Shown here: one piece after another, positions 1 through 7,967 of the stretch
Layout of the letters: each line of letters opens with the position of its first letter
How positions within the stretch are numbered: position 1 is the stretch's first letter
Assembly (NCBI GenBank): GCA_026770615.1
Contig: MU631647.1
Span: 18,796 to 34,033, forward strand
Direction: 5' to 3'
Length of the DNA: 15,238 bases
Source of the DNA: Pavlovales sp. CCMP2436
Taxonomy: Eukaryota > Haptophyta > Pavlovophyceae > Pavlovales
Position numbers and translations under genes: made by a program
Notes under the pieces: generated by a model
What the model saw: the letters and a program-made list of their open reading frames with translations, nothing else
The model's database searches: none
What the model was told of the DNA's origin: nothing

Positions 1-21
1 ATAATAGTAATAATAATAACG

Positions 22-143
22 AACAAGGTGGCTGCGCGTGTGGCGGTAAATAATAATAATAATAACGAACAAGGCGGCTGCGCGTGTGGCGGTAAGTAAT
101 ATTAATAATAATAATAATTAACAAGGCGGCTGCGCGTGTGGCG
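22..143 (+). repeat. Three tandem copies of an acceptor-plus-exon-start unit
   Basis: Three copies of the core GCGGCTGCGCGTGTGGCG (18 nt; the first begins GTGGCT) lie at 28-45, 74-91 and 126-143. Each is preceded by AACAAG and separated from the next by AAT-rich sequence, giving periods of 46 and 52 nt. Copies 1 and 2 are followed by GTAAAT and GTAAGT, which look like splice donors. Copy 3 runs on into the open coding exon. The core is six codons (AARVA-type) in the frame of the downstream exon. The repeat therefore carries an AG acceptor, an in-frame 18-nt block and, in two copies, a donor. Whether copies 1 and 2 are ever spliced as microexons cannot be told from sequence. Confidence 0.85.
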
Positions 144-1108
144 GTTGAACGCAGGCGACGCGAGGCGAGAGTGCGTGCCGTCTTGCACAGGGGACACGCA
201 AGGCGCACACCGGCGGCAGCCGCCCCCAGAGTGCAAGTGGCTCCCAGCGAGGCAGTGGTCGGGCTGCGGGCTTTGGACTCGCAGCGTCCCGTCGCCTCTC
301 TCAACGAACTGGCAGCGCGCGTGCTGCAGGTACGTCAACAAAAAAATAAAAAAACAAAAAAAATCTTATAATCATAATCATGCTCACAACAACATACAAT
401 AACAATCACAGGCGGCCTCGCGCCAACGGCTGCGTCCCCTCGTGGCGCGGCAGCGGGCGGGCGACAGAGGCGGAGAGGGAGAGGGAGGAGGCGGCGCGGG
501 GGGAGGGTTGGCGGCGGGGGAGGCGCAGGCCGTCGCGCGCGTGTTGGCCATCGCACGCGTCGAGGCAATGGCAGCAGCGGCGGCGCAGGCGGCGGGGCGC
601 GCCGAGGCGGGGGCGCAGACAGACCCGCAACCTCCTTCGCAGCCAGGACCCCTCCCTCCCCCTCCCGCACCCACGCACGCACGTGCGGTGGCGAAGGCGG
701 CGGCCACTCGCATTGGCGCCGTCGCGCGCGGCCGCAACGCCCGCCGGCCAACCGGAGTGGGTAGCGCGGCAGCTGTAGAAGTGCCCTCAACTCGGGAAGC
801 GCCCTTCTCGCCCGGCCTGACCACAGCGTCCGGCCAGGGGCGGGGCAGCGCGACCGACGCGGCGGCGGAGGTGGAGAAGGCGCGCGCGAGGGTGGCGGCC
901 AGGGCAGAGCGCGCACTCGTCGCAAGCATGGCGCTGCAGCTGCTGCTGGGGGTGGGCGAGGAGAAGGGCGAGGCGAGGCAAGGTGGCGCTGCTCCTCTTC
1001 TCGCGGCCGCAGGCGGCGAGGCAGGTGCGACTGCTGCCGGCGTGGGCGGCGAGTGGGCCGGGCCGAGCGAACTGGCGCAGCTGCGCTCTGTGGTGCGGCA
1101 GGTATGCG

Positions 1109-1168
<60 letters not shown>

Positions 1169-1642
1169 GTATATATATATATATATATATATATAATCTA
1201 TTTATTTATTTATATTGATTTATATTCATTAATTTATTACAAAAAAGAATTGCCTTTCTTTGGCAGTTACCCGGATTCGAATTAGTCTGCTATCAAGAAT
1301 TGTTGCACAATCATTCTCGCCCCCAAACTGAAAAATAAGAAACAAATAACGAATTAATCATCATCATCATCATCCTCATCACAACGATTATAACAACGCA
1401 CATTATAACGCGGCAGGGGGGTGGACAGCTCGCGCGCGTGCTCGAACCCGCCGCGCTGCCCCCCCTCGTGTTGGCCCTGCTGCTCGCCGAGGCGCGTCAA
1501 GCCGAGGCGGCAGGCAGGCAGGGGCTGGAGGGTGCAGGCGAGGGGGAGGGGGAGGGGGAGGGCACCGGGGTGCTGGTGCGGGGCGTGCTCGGCGAGACGC
1601 TCGGCCGTACGCTCTCCCCTGCGGCTGCTGCGGTGGCTGCTC

Positions 1643-1676
<34 letters not shown>

Positions 1677-1946
1677 GGCGGGGAGCCCACCCCCGCCTCG
1701 GTCGGTGGGTGCGGCGGAGAGTGCACGACCGCTCGCCACCGCGCTCCTGCACGTCTCCGCCCCGGGCCAGCCCGCGCCTCGCCTCGCAGCCGGCTCGGCC
1801 TTCCCCGGACTGGCACAGCAGCCTCAGCAGCGCTTGCGCCACTTCCAGGCGCGCGCCACTTCTGTGCAAATGTTCGCCATCGACCCGCAGCAGGCGGCAC
1901 AGGCGCTGCAGGTTTTTGTGTGTGTTCGTGCATGTGTGTGTGTGTG

Positions 1947-1977
<31 letters not shown>

Positions 1978-3873
1978 CTTGTTCTTGTGTCTCTGTGTGT
2001 GCGCGCGTGCGTGTGTGTGCCAACCTCCCCTATTCTGTCCCCTGTTTAAGACTTGCAGCAGGGTGCTGCAGGTACGTATGCTCGCACTGATGCCCCAGCC
2101 CCAACCCTAAGCCCTTGCCCAAACCTTGCCCCCAACCTTGTTCCCGTCCCCTTGCCCCAACACCGACCCTGATCCGAGCGCCAACCTTATACACAGCCTC
2201 AACCCCAACCCTCACCCCGACCCTCGCCCCGACCCCCACCCCTCGCCCCGACCCCAACGCAGTCGGCATGGCGCACCCTGCCGCACCGCAAAGTGCTGCT
2301 GCGCGCGCGCGCCGCGGCGGCGCTCATCGCGGCGGCCGCGCGCGCGCGGGCGGCGCGGGCCGAGGTGGCGCGCCGGCGGCGGGCGCAGGCGGAGGCGGCC
2401 AGGGCGCAGGGTGAGGCGGCCACTGCGATCGTCGCGGCGGAGCGCGGGCGCGCGGCGCGCAGGCGCAAGCAGAGGCTCGTGGCGACGCGCGCGGCGGCCG
2501 TGGCGGCGACGGTGGCGGTGACGCGTGCGGTGGCGGAGGCGGCGCTCGCCGCGGCGGGCGCGGCGGAGGCGGTGGGTGCGGTGGCGGCCGAGGCCGCGGC
2601 CGAGGCGGCGGCGGGGCGCGCGGCGCGGCGCGCGGTGGCGGCGGAGGCGGCGGCGGAGGAGGCGGCGTCGGTGGGCCGCGCGATCGCCTCGAGCCTCGCC
2701 GCCGGGCTGGCCGAGGCGCTCACCGCCGCGGTGGTGCAGGCCTCCGAGCGCGAGCGCAGGGCCTTCGCGCTCGAGGTGGCGGCCGCGCGCGCCGAGGCGC
2801 AGCAGGCGGCCGAGGTGGAGGAGCGCGCGCGTGTGCTGGAGGCGGAGGCGGAGCGGCTGGCCGTCGCGCAGATGGACGCGGCCATCGCAGCCGCCGACGC
2901 TGCACGCGCCACCGCCGACGCCGCGTGCGAGAACCGCGAGCCCAGCCGGCCGCCGCCGCCGCCGCCGCCCGCAGTGCTCGTACGCACGCCACCCGCGGGC
3001 GGCCCCCGCGCGCAGTTTGATGGCGCGCCCCCGCTCACCGTCAAGACGGCGCGGCTCGGGCAGCCGGTGGCGGTAGGCACGGGCGCGGGTGGCGCCCTCG
3101 GCCGGCTGGCGCTGCATCCCTCTGCCTCCGACTCCGAATTCGCCGCCGCTGCCGCCGCGCGCGCCGGCGGGCGTCGCGGGCTGGGCGCATCCTCATCGGT
3201 GGCGACGATCCTCTCCGCCGCCTCCTCGCGCAGGGGCGCGGCCACAGCCATGCCGGGCTCCGCGCACGCCGCCGCGCGCGGCCCTGCGCTCGGCGGCGGC
3301 TGGCAGGCGGCCGCCGCCGCCGCCCGCCCGCAACCTCCCGTGCCGCGCTTTACCCCCTTGGCCTTCGCGCGCGCGCAGCCGCCTCTGCGGCCCTTCTCGC
3401 TGAGCGCGCGGCGCTCGGAGGGCGAGCTCGCGCGCTCTGGAGAGTCCGGCTCCGAGCGCTCGCCCCCGGACTCGCGCGGGACCGACTCGGCGCGCTCGCG
3501 CTACGCAGGCAGCGACGTCGACTCGAGCGCCGACTACAGCTCCGAGGCAGGCGCCTTCAGGCTAGGCGGCTACGGGCTTGCGCGGAGGCGCGCCGGAGCC
3601 GCCGCCGGCCACGCGCTGGCGGCGGGCAGCGGCGCTGCGCCGCCGTCGCCGGGCGAGCTCGACCTGCACGCGGCCGGTGGGCTTTCGGATGTGTCCGACC
3701 TCTCCGACGGCGAGCTGGATGACGGCGGCTCGGGCGACGCTGGTGACGGTGGCGTGTGGCGCGGCGGCAGCGACAGCGGCGGTGACGAGCTTGGCCCCGA
3801 GCCTGGCGAGCTGCCGAAGGGTGCTCAAACGTTTGCCGCGCTGCGCCGGCTCAAGGAGCACCCAGCTAGATGA
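126..3873 (+). CDS. Large Ala/Arg/Glu-rich coiled-coil-like protein, 5' end not in window
   Basis: The family is not recognised. The proposed exons are 126-329, 412-1101, 1417-1911, 2051-2071 (microexon) and 2263-3873 (TGA stop). All junctions are phase 0, with donors GTACGT, GTATGC, GTTTTT and GTACGT and acceptors ending CAG or AAG. This gives at least 1006 residues. No initiator ATG opens exon 1, so the gene probably begins upstream of the window. Exon 2 contains an AGAQTDP motif, a type of sequence common in centrosomal and ciliary proteins. Exon 3 has GEGEGEG and poly-Ala tracts. The last exon has about 200 residues of Ala/Arg/Glu-rich predicted helix (2290-2930), then a poly-Pro stretch (2950-2970), then a Ser/Gly/Asp-rich acidic tail with four SxGEL-like repeats (RSEGEL, SPGEL, SDGEL, EPGEL). 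The GC-rich DNA leaves other frames open too, so the strand choice rests on coherent splicing and domain order. A structural cytoskeletal or ciliary role is only a guess. Confidence 0.6.
1117..1192. repeat. (TA)n microsatellite inside intron 1102-1416
   Basis: Two runs of alternating T and A are separated by a short GTAT-repeat block. They fill the start of the intron that follows the GTATGC donor at 1102. The rest of the intron is AT-rich and ends in a short ATC-repeat run and CGGCAG. A TTCGAAT box at about 1276 resembles the reverse complement of a tRNA B-box, but no tRNA fold surrounds it. Confidence 0.9.
1912..2050. repeat. (TG)n microsatellite forming intron 1912-2050
   Basis: The intron after the 1911 exon end is almost entirely GT dinucleotide repeat with a few TTC and CTC interruptions, ending CCTGTTTAAG. 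Its donor (GTTTTTG) is weaker than the others in this gene. It may be skipped in favour of the stronger GTACGT donor at 2072. Confidence 0.85.
2051..2071 (+). other. Candidate 21-nt microexon
   Basis: A block of seven codons (TCSRVLQ) sits between an AAG acceptor and a strong GTACGT donor. It keeps phase 0 on both sides. Its 3' end and donor (GTGCTGCAGGTACGT, 2063-2077) are identical over 15 nt to the end of exon 1 plus its donor (321-335). It may be a true microexon or a duplicated, non-functional exon edge. Confidence 0.45.
2096..2262. repeat. Degenerate C-rich hexamer array in intron 2072-2262
   Basis: The intron is built of loosely six-base units such as CCCAAC, CCTAAG, CCCGAC and CTCGCC. 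It resembles degenerate telomere-like sequence on the C-rich strand and could form G-quadruplexes on the other strand. It ends CCCCAACGCAG at the exon start 2263. Its position inside a gene argues against a true telomere. Confidence 0.8.
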
Positions 3874-4395
3874 GGGCATGGCCTGCCGCTGGCACCACGC
3901 CTCGTACTAACGAGTCAGTTTGTTATAACTTGCTTTAGTTCATGCTATAAGTTATACAGGTAAAAGAAATCGCGACCCTATTTCACCACCGGCACCAACA
4001 ACAGATTAAGCCACTTTGCATCCCTAGGGACTAGAACACGTATCATCAGCACACGAGCACGCACCGGGAAAAAGAGTTTTGACAACCATCCAAAGTACAC
4101 GCAAACCCGCACACACTTAAACTCCTGCCACCACATTGGCAAACTAAGGCACATTTTAGACCACATAAATATCCCCAGGAGACGCCGCCTCGCGGCCTTG
4201 CCTACCCGGCACAAGACAGGCCGCATGATTCTCACAATACCACCTTGGGTATCGAGAAAACTAAATCCAAGCACCGCACAACCGCCCGGAAGCCGAAAAC
4301 CAGCTTGCCGGAAAGGTTTCCTACTACTCGCCCACAGCAAAATACTACAGCGCCAATGCATCAAAGTGGCTCGAACGAGTCTCCAATTATACTAG
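3874..4395 (+). other. Unassigned stretch with an open frame at 3964-4395
   Basis: After the TGA of the large gene there is a short imperfect inverted repeat (GTTATAACTT at 3922-3931, AAGTTATAC at 3949-3957). A frame then stays open for 144 codons from 3964 to the TAG at 4393-4395. It is moderate in GC, unlike the neighbouring gene, and contains phrases such as GTNNRLSHFASLGTRT. It has no early ATG; the first is at 4225. The opposite strand (4364-3978) is also open for 128 codons. It could be a decayed element or a divergent gene fragment. No family is recognised. Confidence 0.25.
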
Positions 4396-4841
4396 GCGGG
4401 CGCGCACGCCGTGAGAGCGCGCCGCGAGGGCGCGCCTGGAGGAGGAGGCGGCGGCTCGTGCTCGGCAAGAAGGACGAGCAAGGTCGGGCTCTGCAAAATG
4501 GACGAGCGACAAGGCCAAGTTCGTTCGCACAAGGTGCAGCACGATTCAGCCAAGTTTTGGGGGATAATCCTCGAGATTGCGAGAGATCCTGAGTCTGGGC
4601 GCAGCAACTCGCGAGCGCTTCTCTCTCAGCGCACCGTGGCCCACCGATGGTTGCCGCGCCGCGCCAACAAGATCGACGTGGCCGCGCCGCGGAGCAAATC
4701 CTTTGAGCGTGTCGCGTATGGTCCAGATCAAAATACAACAAGTCAACAATCTAAAAACTAAGAATAAATAGTCGGCTCATAACTACAATAGTAGACGACG
4801 AGAAGCTGCGCTGTCTACGCCGCGTTGGCCGATAGGCGCAG
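4396..4841. other. GC-rich unassigned stretch
   Basis: Short frames are open on both strands. On the plus strand 4411-4761 begins with ATG and is 116 codons long. On the minus strand 4749-4546 is open. None shows a recognisable motif or a convincing splice pattern. The stretch runs into the GAGGCT repeat. Confidence 0.3.
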
Positions 4842-5237
4842 GTGGAAGACGAAGCCGATGCGGTAGCTGAGGCTGAGGCTGAGGATGCTGAGGCTGCTGA
4901 AAACGAGGCTGGGGTTGAGGCCGAGGCTGAGGCTGCTGCTGCTGAGGCTGCTGCTGCTGAGGCTGCTGCTGCTGAGGCTGCTGCTGCTGAGGCTTCTGAG
5001 GTTGAGGCTGCTGAGGCTGAGGCTATTGTTGAGGCTGAGGCTAAGGCTGCTGCTGCAGAGGCTGAGAAAGTGCTACTGAGGCTGAGCTCATCAGAGGTCA
5101 GCCTTGGCTGCCGCATTCTCGGGCTTCTCCCAAAAGTGGTCGACGCGGTTGTGGCTGAAGCTGCTGCTGATGTCCTCCAACGCTGGGGGAAGGGTGAGTG
5201 GCGCGCTCCCCCCTACGAACGCCAGCCCTTAAGGTGA
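4842..5237 (+). CDS. Doubtful Ala/Glu-rich ORF over a minisatellite
   Basis: The frame has 131 codons. Its first 80 are almost only Glu, Ala and Val because they are encoded by a GAGGCT-type repeat. A short unique tail follows (KVVDAVVAEAAADVLQRW) and the frame ends in TGA. The same DNA read on the minus strand gives Ser/Ala repeats and is equally open (5116-4751). The minus frame at 5190-5100 contains VDHFWEKPE just downstream of the cyclin gene, so part of this stretch may belong to that gene's 3' end. No function can be assigned. Confidence 0.2.
   Translation: MEDEADAVAEAEAEDAEAAENEAGVEAEAEAAAAEAAAAEAAAAEAAAAEASEVEAAEAEAIVEAEAKAAAAEAEKVLLRLSSSEVSLGCRILGLLPKVVDAVVAEAAADVLQRWGKGEWRAPPYERQPLR
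4866..5070. repeat. GAGGCT / GAGGCTGCTGCTGCT minisatellite
   Basis: Hexamers of GAGGCT flank four perfect 15-bp units (GAGGCTGCTGCTGCT) at 4929-4943, 4944-4958, 4959-4973 and 4974-4988. The hexamer also recurs at 5534-5547 and, as GAGGCTCAC, at 5619 and 9003. This suggests the array shares ancestry with the small dispersed elements of the region. Confidence 0.9.
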
Positions 5238-5943
5238 CAAGCTCCGTCGGCGCCGCCGTGATGGCTGAGAGTCGTGAATCAAATCGGCTAGCGCAAAGAA
5301 GTACCGCACGAAGACCTTTGTTGATACGACGACCTTAAAGCGGATGGCGTTCAGAAAGGTCACCTCCGCCTTAACCAGTGTGCGCAGGTTGTAGCGATCG
5401 CCGCAGACATTGTTGACGATGTCACTGCAGTACGTTGTCTCGCCGTACCTGGGGGAATACAGCAAGATACATCATTTTGAAAGAATCATCATATCGATAC
5501 AGGGGATCGCGGGCAATAAGAACGGCACTTTTTGAGGCTGAGGCTGAGTTTCTTAGCAAATTACATACGAACAATGCTTAAATTTGCTTAAATTACATAC
5601 AAACAATGCAAAAAAAAGAGGCTCACTTTCTTAACACGACGGTTTCTTATTGCCCGCGATTCCCTGTACATGTAAGGACTGGGACTGGGGGGGGGGGGGA
5701 GTAAGTACTGGGACTGGGGTTGGGGACTGGGGACTTGGGAGCTTCAACCCGTGAGGAAGTTACCAAACTTTGCAGCTTATTGTTGCTGCCACGAGGAAGA
5801 GCGGGCGAACCGTCGTCGCGCACACCACATTGCCGAAAACCCGCGAGCTGATCAGGCGCTGCATGAAAACGAACGCGAGGATCAAGCACTCGGGCTCGAG
5901 CTGCATCGCGCGGTACACTGTTTCGATACAATCGCGCAGCTTC
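5229..5943 (-). CDS. Cyclin-box protein, split by one intron
   Basis: On the minus strand, exon 5943-5764 reads KLRDCIETVYRAMQLEPE then a run to ISCKV. After an intron (5763-5449, GTAACT donor, CCCCCAG acceptor), exon 5448-5229 continues WYGETTYCSDIVNNVCGD and ends SLSP-TAA. The split codon TG|G restores Trp. The joined product is about 130 residues and has the helix pattern of a cyclin N-terminal box: LEPECLILAFVFMQRLI (helix 2), the conserved Lys in SCKVW, and the conserved Glu in KAEVTFLNAI. The style is that of PHO80-like or protist cyclins, which bind and activate cyclin-dependent kinases. The 5' end is unclear: a possible acceptor TCGTCAG lies at 5950-5944, and in the same frame upstream a TGA stands at 5978-5976. 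The tail after the box is short and Arg-rich. The gene may be partial or a pseudogene. Confidence 0.75.
5500..5666. mobile_element. Tc1/mariner-type MITE in the cyclin intron
   Basis: The 167-bp element is bounded by 23-bp terminal inverted repeats at 5500-5522 (CAGGGGATCGCGGGCAATAA...) and 5644-5666, identical at 22 of 23 positions. TA dinucleotides flank both ends (5498-5499 and 5667-5668), the target duplication typical of Tc1/mariner elements. Inside is a 20-bp direct repeat (5558-5577 and 5590-5609, 19 of 20 identical) and GAGGCT motifs. It has no coding capacity, so it is non-autonomous. It lies wholly within the 5763-5449 intron. Confidence 0.85.
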
Positions 5944-5978
5944 CTGACGAGTACCCGGCAGGGCCGCGCGCCATCTCA

Positions 5979-6143
5979 AAGCTGGCTCCAGAAGTGGTCG
6001 TCGCCCGTCAGCAACCACGCCGACTCGTGGAAGAGCACACGGAACTTGGGCGCGAGCGCCGGGCTCGAGACGACGTGGCAGCACATCACATGCGAAACGC
6101 CGGAGATCAGCTGGTCGCGAAGAGGTTCGTGAGAGAGGCTTCC
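5979..6143 (-). other. Open frame upstream of and in frame with the cyclin box
   Basis: Fifty-five codons are open between TGA stops at 6146-6144 and 5978-5976. They read in the same frame as the cyclin exon and are protein-like in composition, with SHVMCCHVVSSPALAPKF and LTGDDHFWSQL. This could be the preceding cyclin exon with an unrecognised donor, or coding sequence broken by a stop. I do not recognise the domain. Confidence 0.3.
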
Positions 6144-6189
6144 TCATAAGCTGCCACCATGTAGCGCGAAGAGGTAGCTCGAGCGACAC

Positions 6190-7140
6190 AAAGAGGTGGA
6201 AGAAGAAATGAAGGAGGTGTCATTGTTGTCGATGCCGTGAGAACAATGAGGTATTTTATCAATCTCATTAATACTTTTTAGTTTCTCGGCGGGGTACTAA
6301 TAATAATCTTTCTTAAAACAGTACTCCGTCGGAGATGAAACACAGAGCTTCCTCCTCGTGCTGAGCTTTGCGCTTCGTTTGAAATTCGGCGCGCTCAGAG
6401 CAAAAGATAAGACAGAAGCGTAAAACAAGCACGATGAAGGAAGTTCGTACTTGAACAGCCTCGCAGAGGTCTGCTGCCGACGAGGAGATCTCCACGCAGA
6501 CCCATGTGGTTGGCAGACGGGGTCGACATCCGGGCTCGAGTGCTCGTGAACGGGCGGGGCCTTGACGCGCTCCACCGCTCGTCGCCTCGCGCTTTCGTCT
6601 CGAGGCGTCGATGCGAGCGCCCAAACGGTGGATTCGCCTCTCGCGCAGCAGCGCGCCACCATGTAATCACTCGACGCGACGCGCTCAACTGAAGAGACGT
6701 GCACGTCGAGGTCGTTTGGCCTATGATCGTGGTCCGCGCCGCCCGGTCCGAGCGCTCCTCGCTCGCCGAGCGCGATGCGGAAGCGAGGCAGAACGCATTT
6801 GGGCTTGCCATTTTGACCTTCAAGCAAGGGTGGTCATCAAGAGAATCGAGTTTTATGTCTTCCTTCTTAAAAGGCAAATAACCGCCGCTCCATTTAAAAC
6901 AAACACTAAAGTGAAAAACTTCTTTTTTTTACACTCCCTATTGTGTAATCGCCAAACGCTACAGTAAAGTTTTAATGCTTCGGGCAAGTCGGGGTACGTA
7001 ATAAGAACTATGATTAATCAATAATTAACCATTTAGCTGCAAATTGTAGCATGAGTAATAAGGTTTCGACCGCTCTGATTGGCTGACCGGAATTTTTGAG
7101 TATCCGTGACGCTCCACGGCACCGAACAACTCCACCGAAT
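6190..7140. other. Unassigned region with a GC-rich core at 6450-6850
   Basis: The core is open in several frames. On the minus strand 6877-6395 and 6827-6297 are both open for over 160 codons, and on the plus strand 6699-6881 is open. One minus frame ends in VCVEISSSAADLCEAVQ just before a GTACGAAC donor-like site at about 6450, so an exon is possible. No family is recognised. The flanks (6190-6330 and 6880-7140) are AT-rich with no visible gene. Confidence 0.25.
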
Positions 7141-7181
7141 CGTTTATGACAATGTGTCCGGGACAGTCAGAATTTTTTTTT

Positions 7182-7266
7182 GCTTGTAATGCATAGCCCC
7201 GGGCCACCCACGGACCGGACACACGCTTGTAATGCATAGCCCCGGCCACCCGCGGACCGGACACAC
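7182..7266. repeat. Two tandem copies of a 43-bp unit
   Basis: Copies at 7182-7224 and 7225-7266 share GCTTGTAATGCATAGCCCCG and CGGACCGGACACAC. They differ by one base gain and one substitution. No coding frame is supported. Confidence 0.9.
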
Positions 7267-7575
7267 CACGTGGAAACGCCGCACAACAACGCACGGCAGA
7301 ATAAGGCAGGACGAGACCCTCAACGCGTTGCTCACGGCATCGCGCGGTGGACAACGCAGAAAAATATGCGTCATTATCATCAATGCAAACATGACGCGCT
7401 TCGAGGCGACACGAGAACAGTAGAACAACCATGGTAAGCAGGGGAAAGGGGGTAGGGGGGGGAGGACAATCTCAGATGACGACGAGGGGATGATGACGCT
7501 ATTCGTGTGCTTGGGGATGGTCCTAGGCTAACAGTGTGTTGTTGCTGCACCACTGGGAGACTGGGAGACCGTTTA

Positions 7576-7640
7576 CGGGGCCGGACGTTTTTATAGATAT
7601 TTACACCATGTGTAAGTTTCTAATTAAACGTCCGTCCCCG
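7576..7640. repeat. Strong hairpin with a nested palindrome
   Basis: Arms CGGGGCCGGACGTTT (7576-7590) and AAACGTCCGTCCCCG (7626-7640) pair at 14 of 15 positions. The 35-nt loop holds a second perfect stem, TTACAC-CAT-GTGTAA (7601-7615). No target duplication is evident. It may be a small transposon remnant or a structured RNA. Confidence 0.8.
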
Positions 7641-7655
7641 GGAGGATCGCGCTGA

Positions 7656-7967
7656 AAACCAAGCGTTGAAAAACACTCAAATCCAGGGATATTCCCCGGG
7701 CACACGGATGCCGTCTCCACCGCTGATCAGTTCAGACATACGACGGTCGACGACTCTCGACCGGCGCGCTGGCCGACCTTCCAGTACGTGTCCTTTTTTA
7801 TTAATAGTTCTTTTTAATGTCCCCTGACTTGCAGCCCGAAGGCGTACGGGCATGACATGGGAGGGTCAGCGCATCGGTCGTCTCATGCGCTATCTTACTC
7901 CCTGCGTCGTCTCTCCGCCACGATCTTTGCTCGTCGTCGCATCGCGCCGTCGCGATCCTGCGCATGA
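7656..7967 (+). CDS. Possible two-exon coding fragment with a 51-nt intron
   Basis: Exon 7656-7783 ends before a GTACGTG donor. The intron 7784-7834 is pyrimidine-rich and ends CTGACTTGCAG. Exon 7835-7967 ends in TGA. The junction codon CA|C keeps the frame open (RPARWPTF|HPKAYGHDMGG). There is no in-frame ATG after the TGA at 7653, so the 5' part would have to be spliced from elsewhere or lost. No family is recognised. The splice signals are the main support. Confidence 0.3.

Noticed and set aside
335..1118. Long minus-strand frames (335-925, 384-1118)
   Set aside because: They overlap exon 2 of the plus-strand gene and run through its intron. Composition is Pro/Arg/Ala-rich as expected from GC-rich complement.
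1262..1310. tRNA on the minus strand around a TTCGAATCC box
   Set aside because: Only a B-box and a possible 3' acceptor end are visible. No D-arm or anticodon arm folds upstream.
2096..2262. Telomere or subtelomere repeat
   Set aside because: The hexamers are degenerate and end exactly at an exon acceptor inside a gene, with coding sequence on both sides.
2199..3251. 350-codon Ala/Ser-rich frame on the minus strand
   Set aside because: It is the complement of the GC-rich last exon of the large plus-strand gene. The plus reading has coherent splicing, domain order and a natural end; the minus frame is a GC-bias shadow.
5976..5978. TGA as a selenocysteine codon in the cyclin frame
   Set aside because: No cyclin selenoprotein is known to me, no SECIS-like hairpin was recognised, and TGA ends the large gene at 3871. 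An intron boundary or mutation is simpler.
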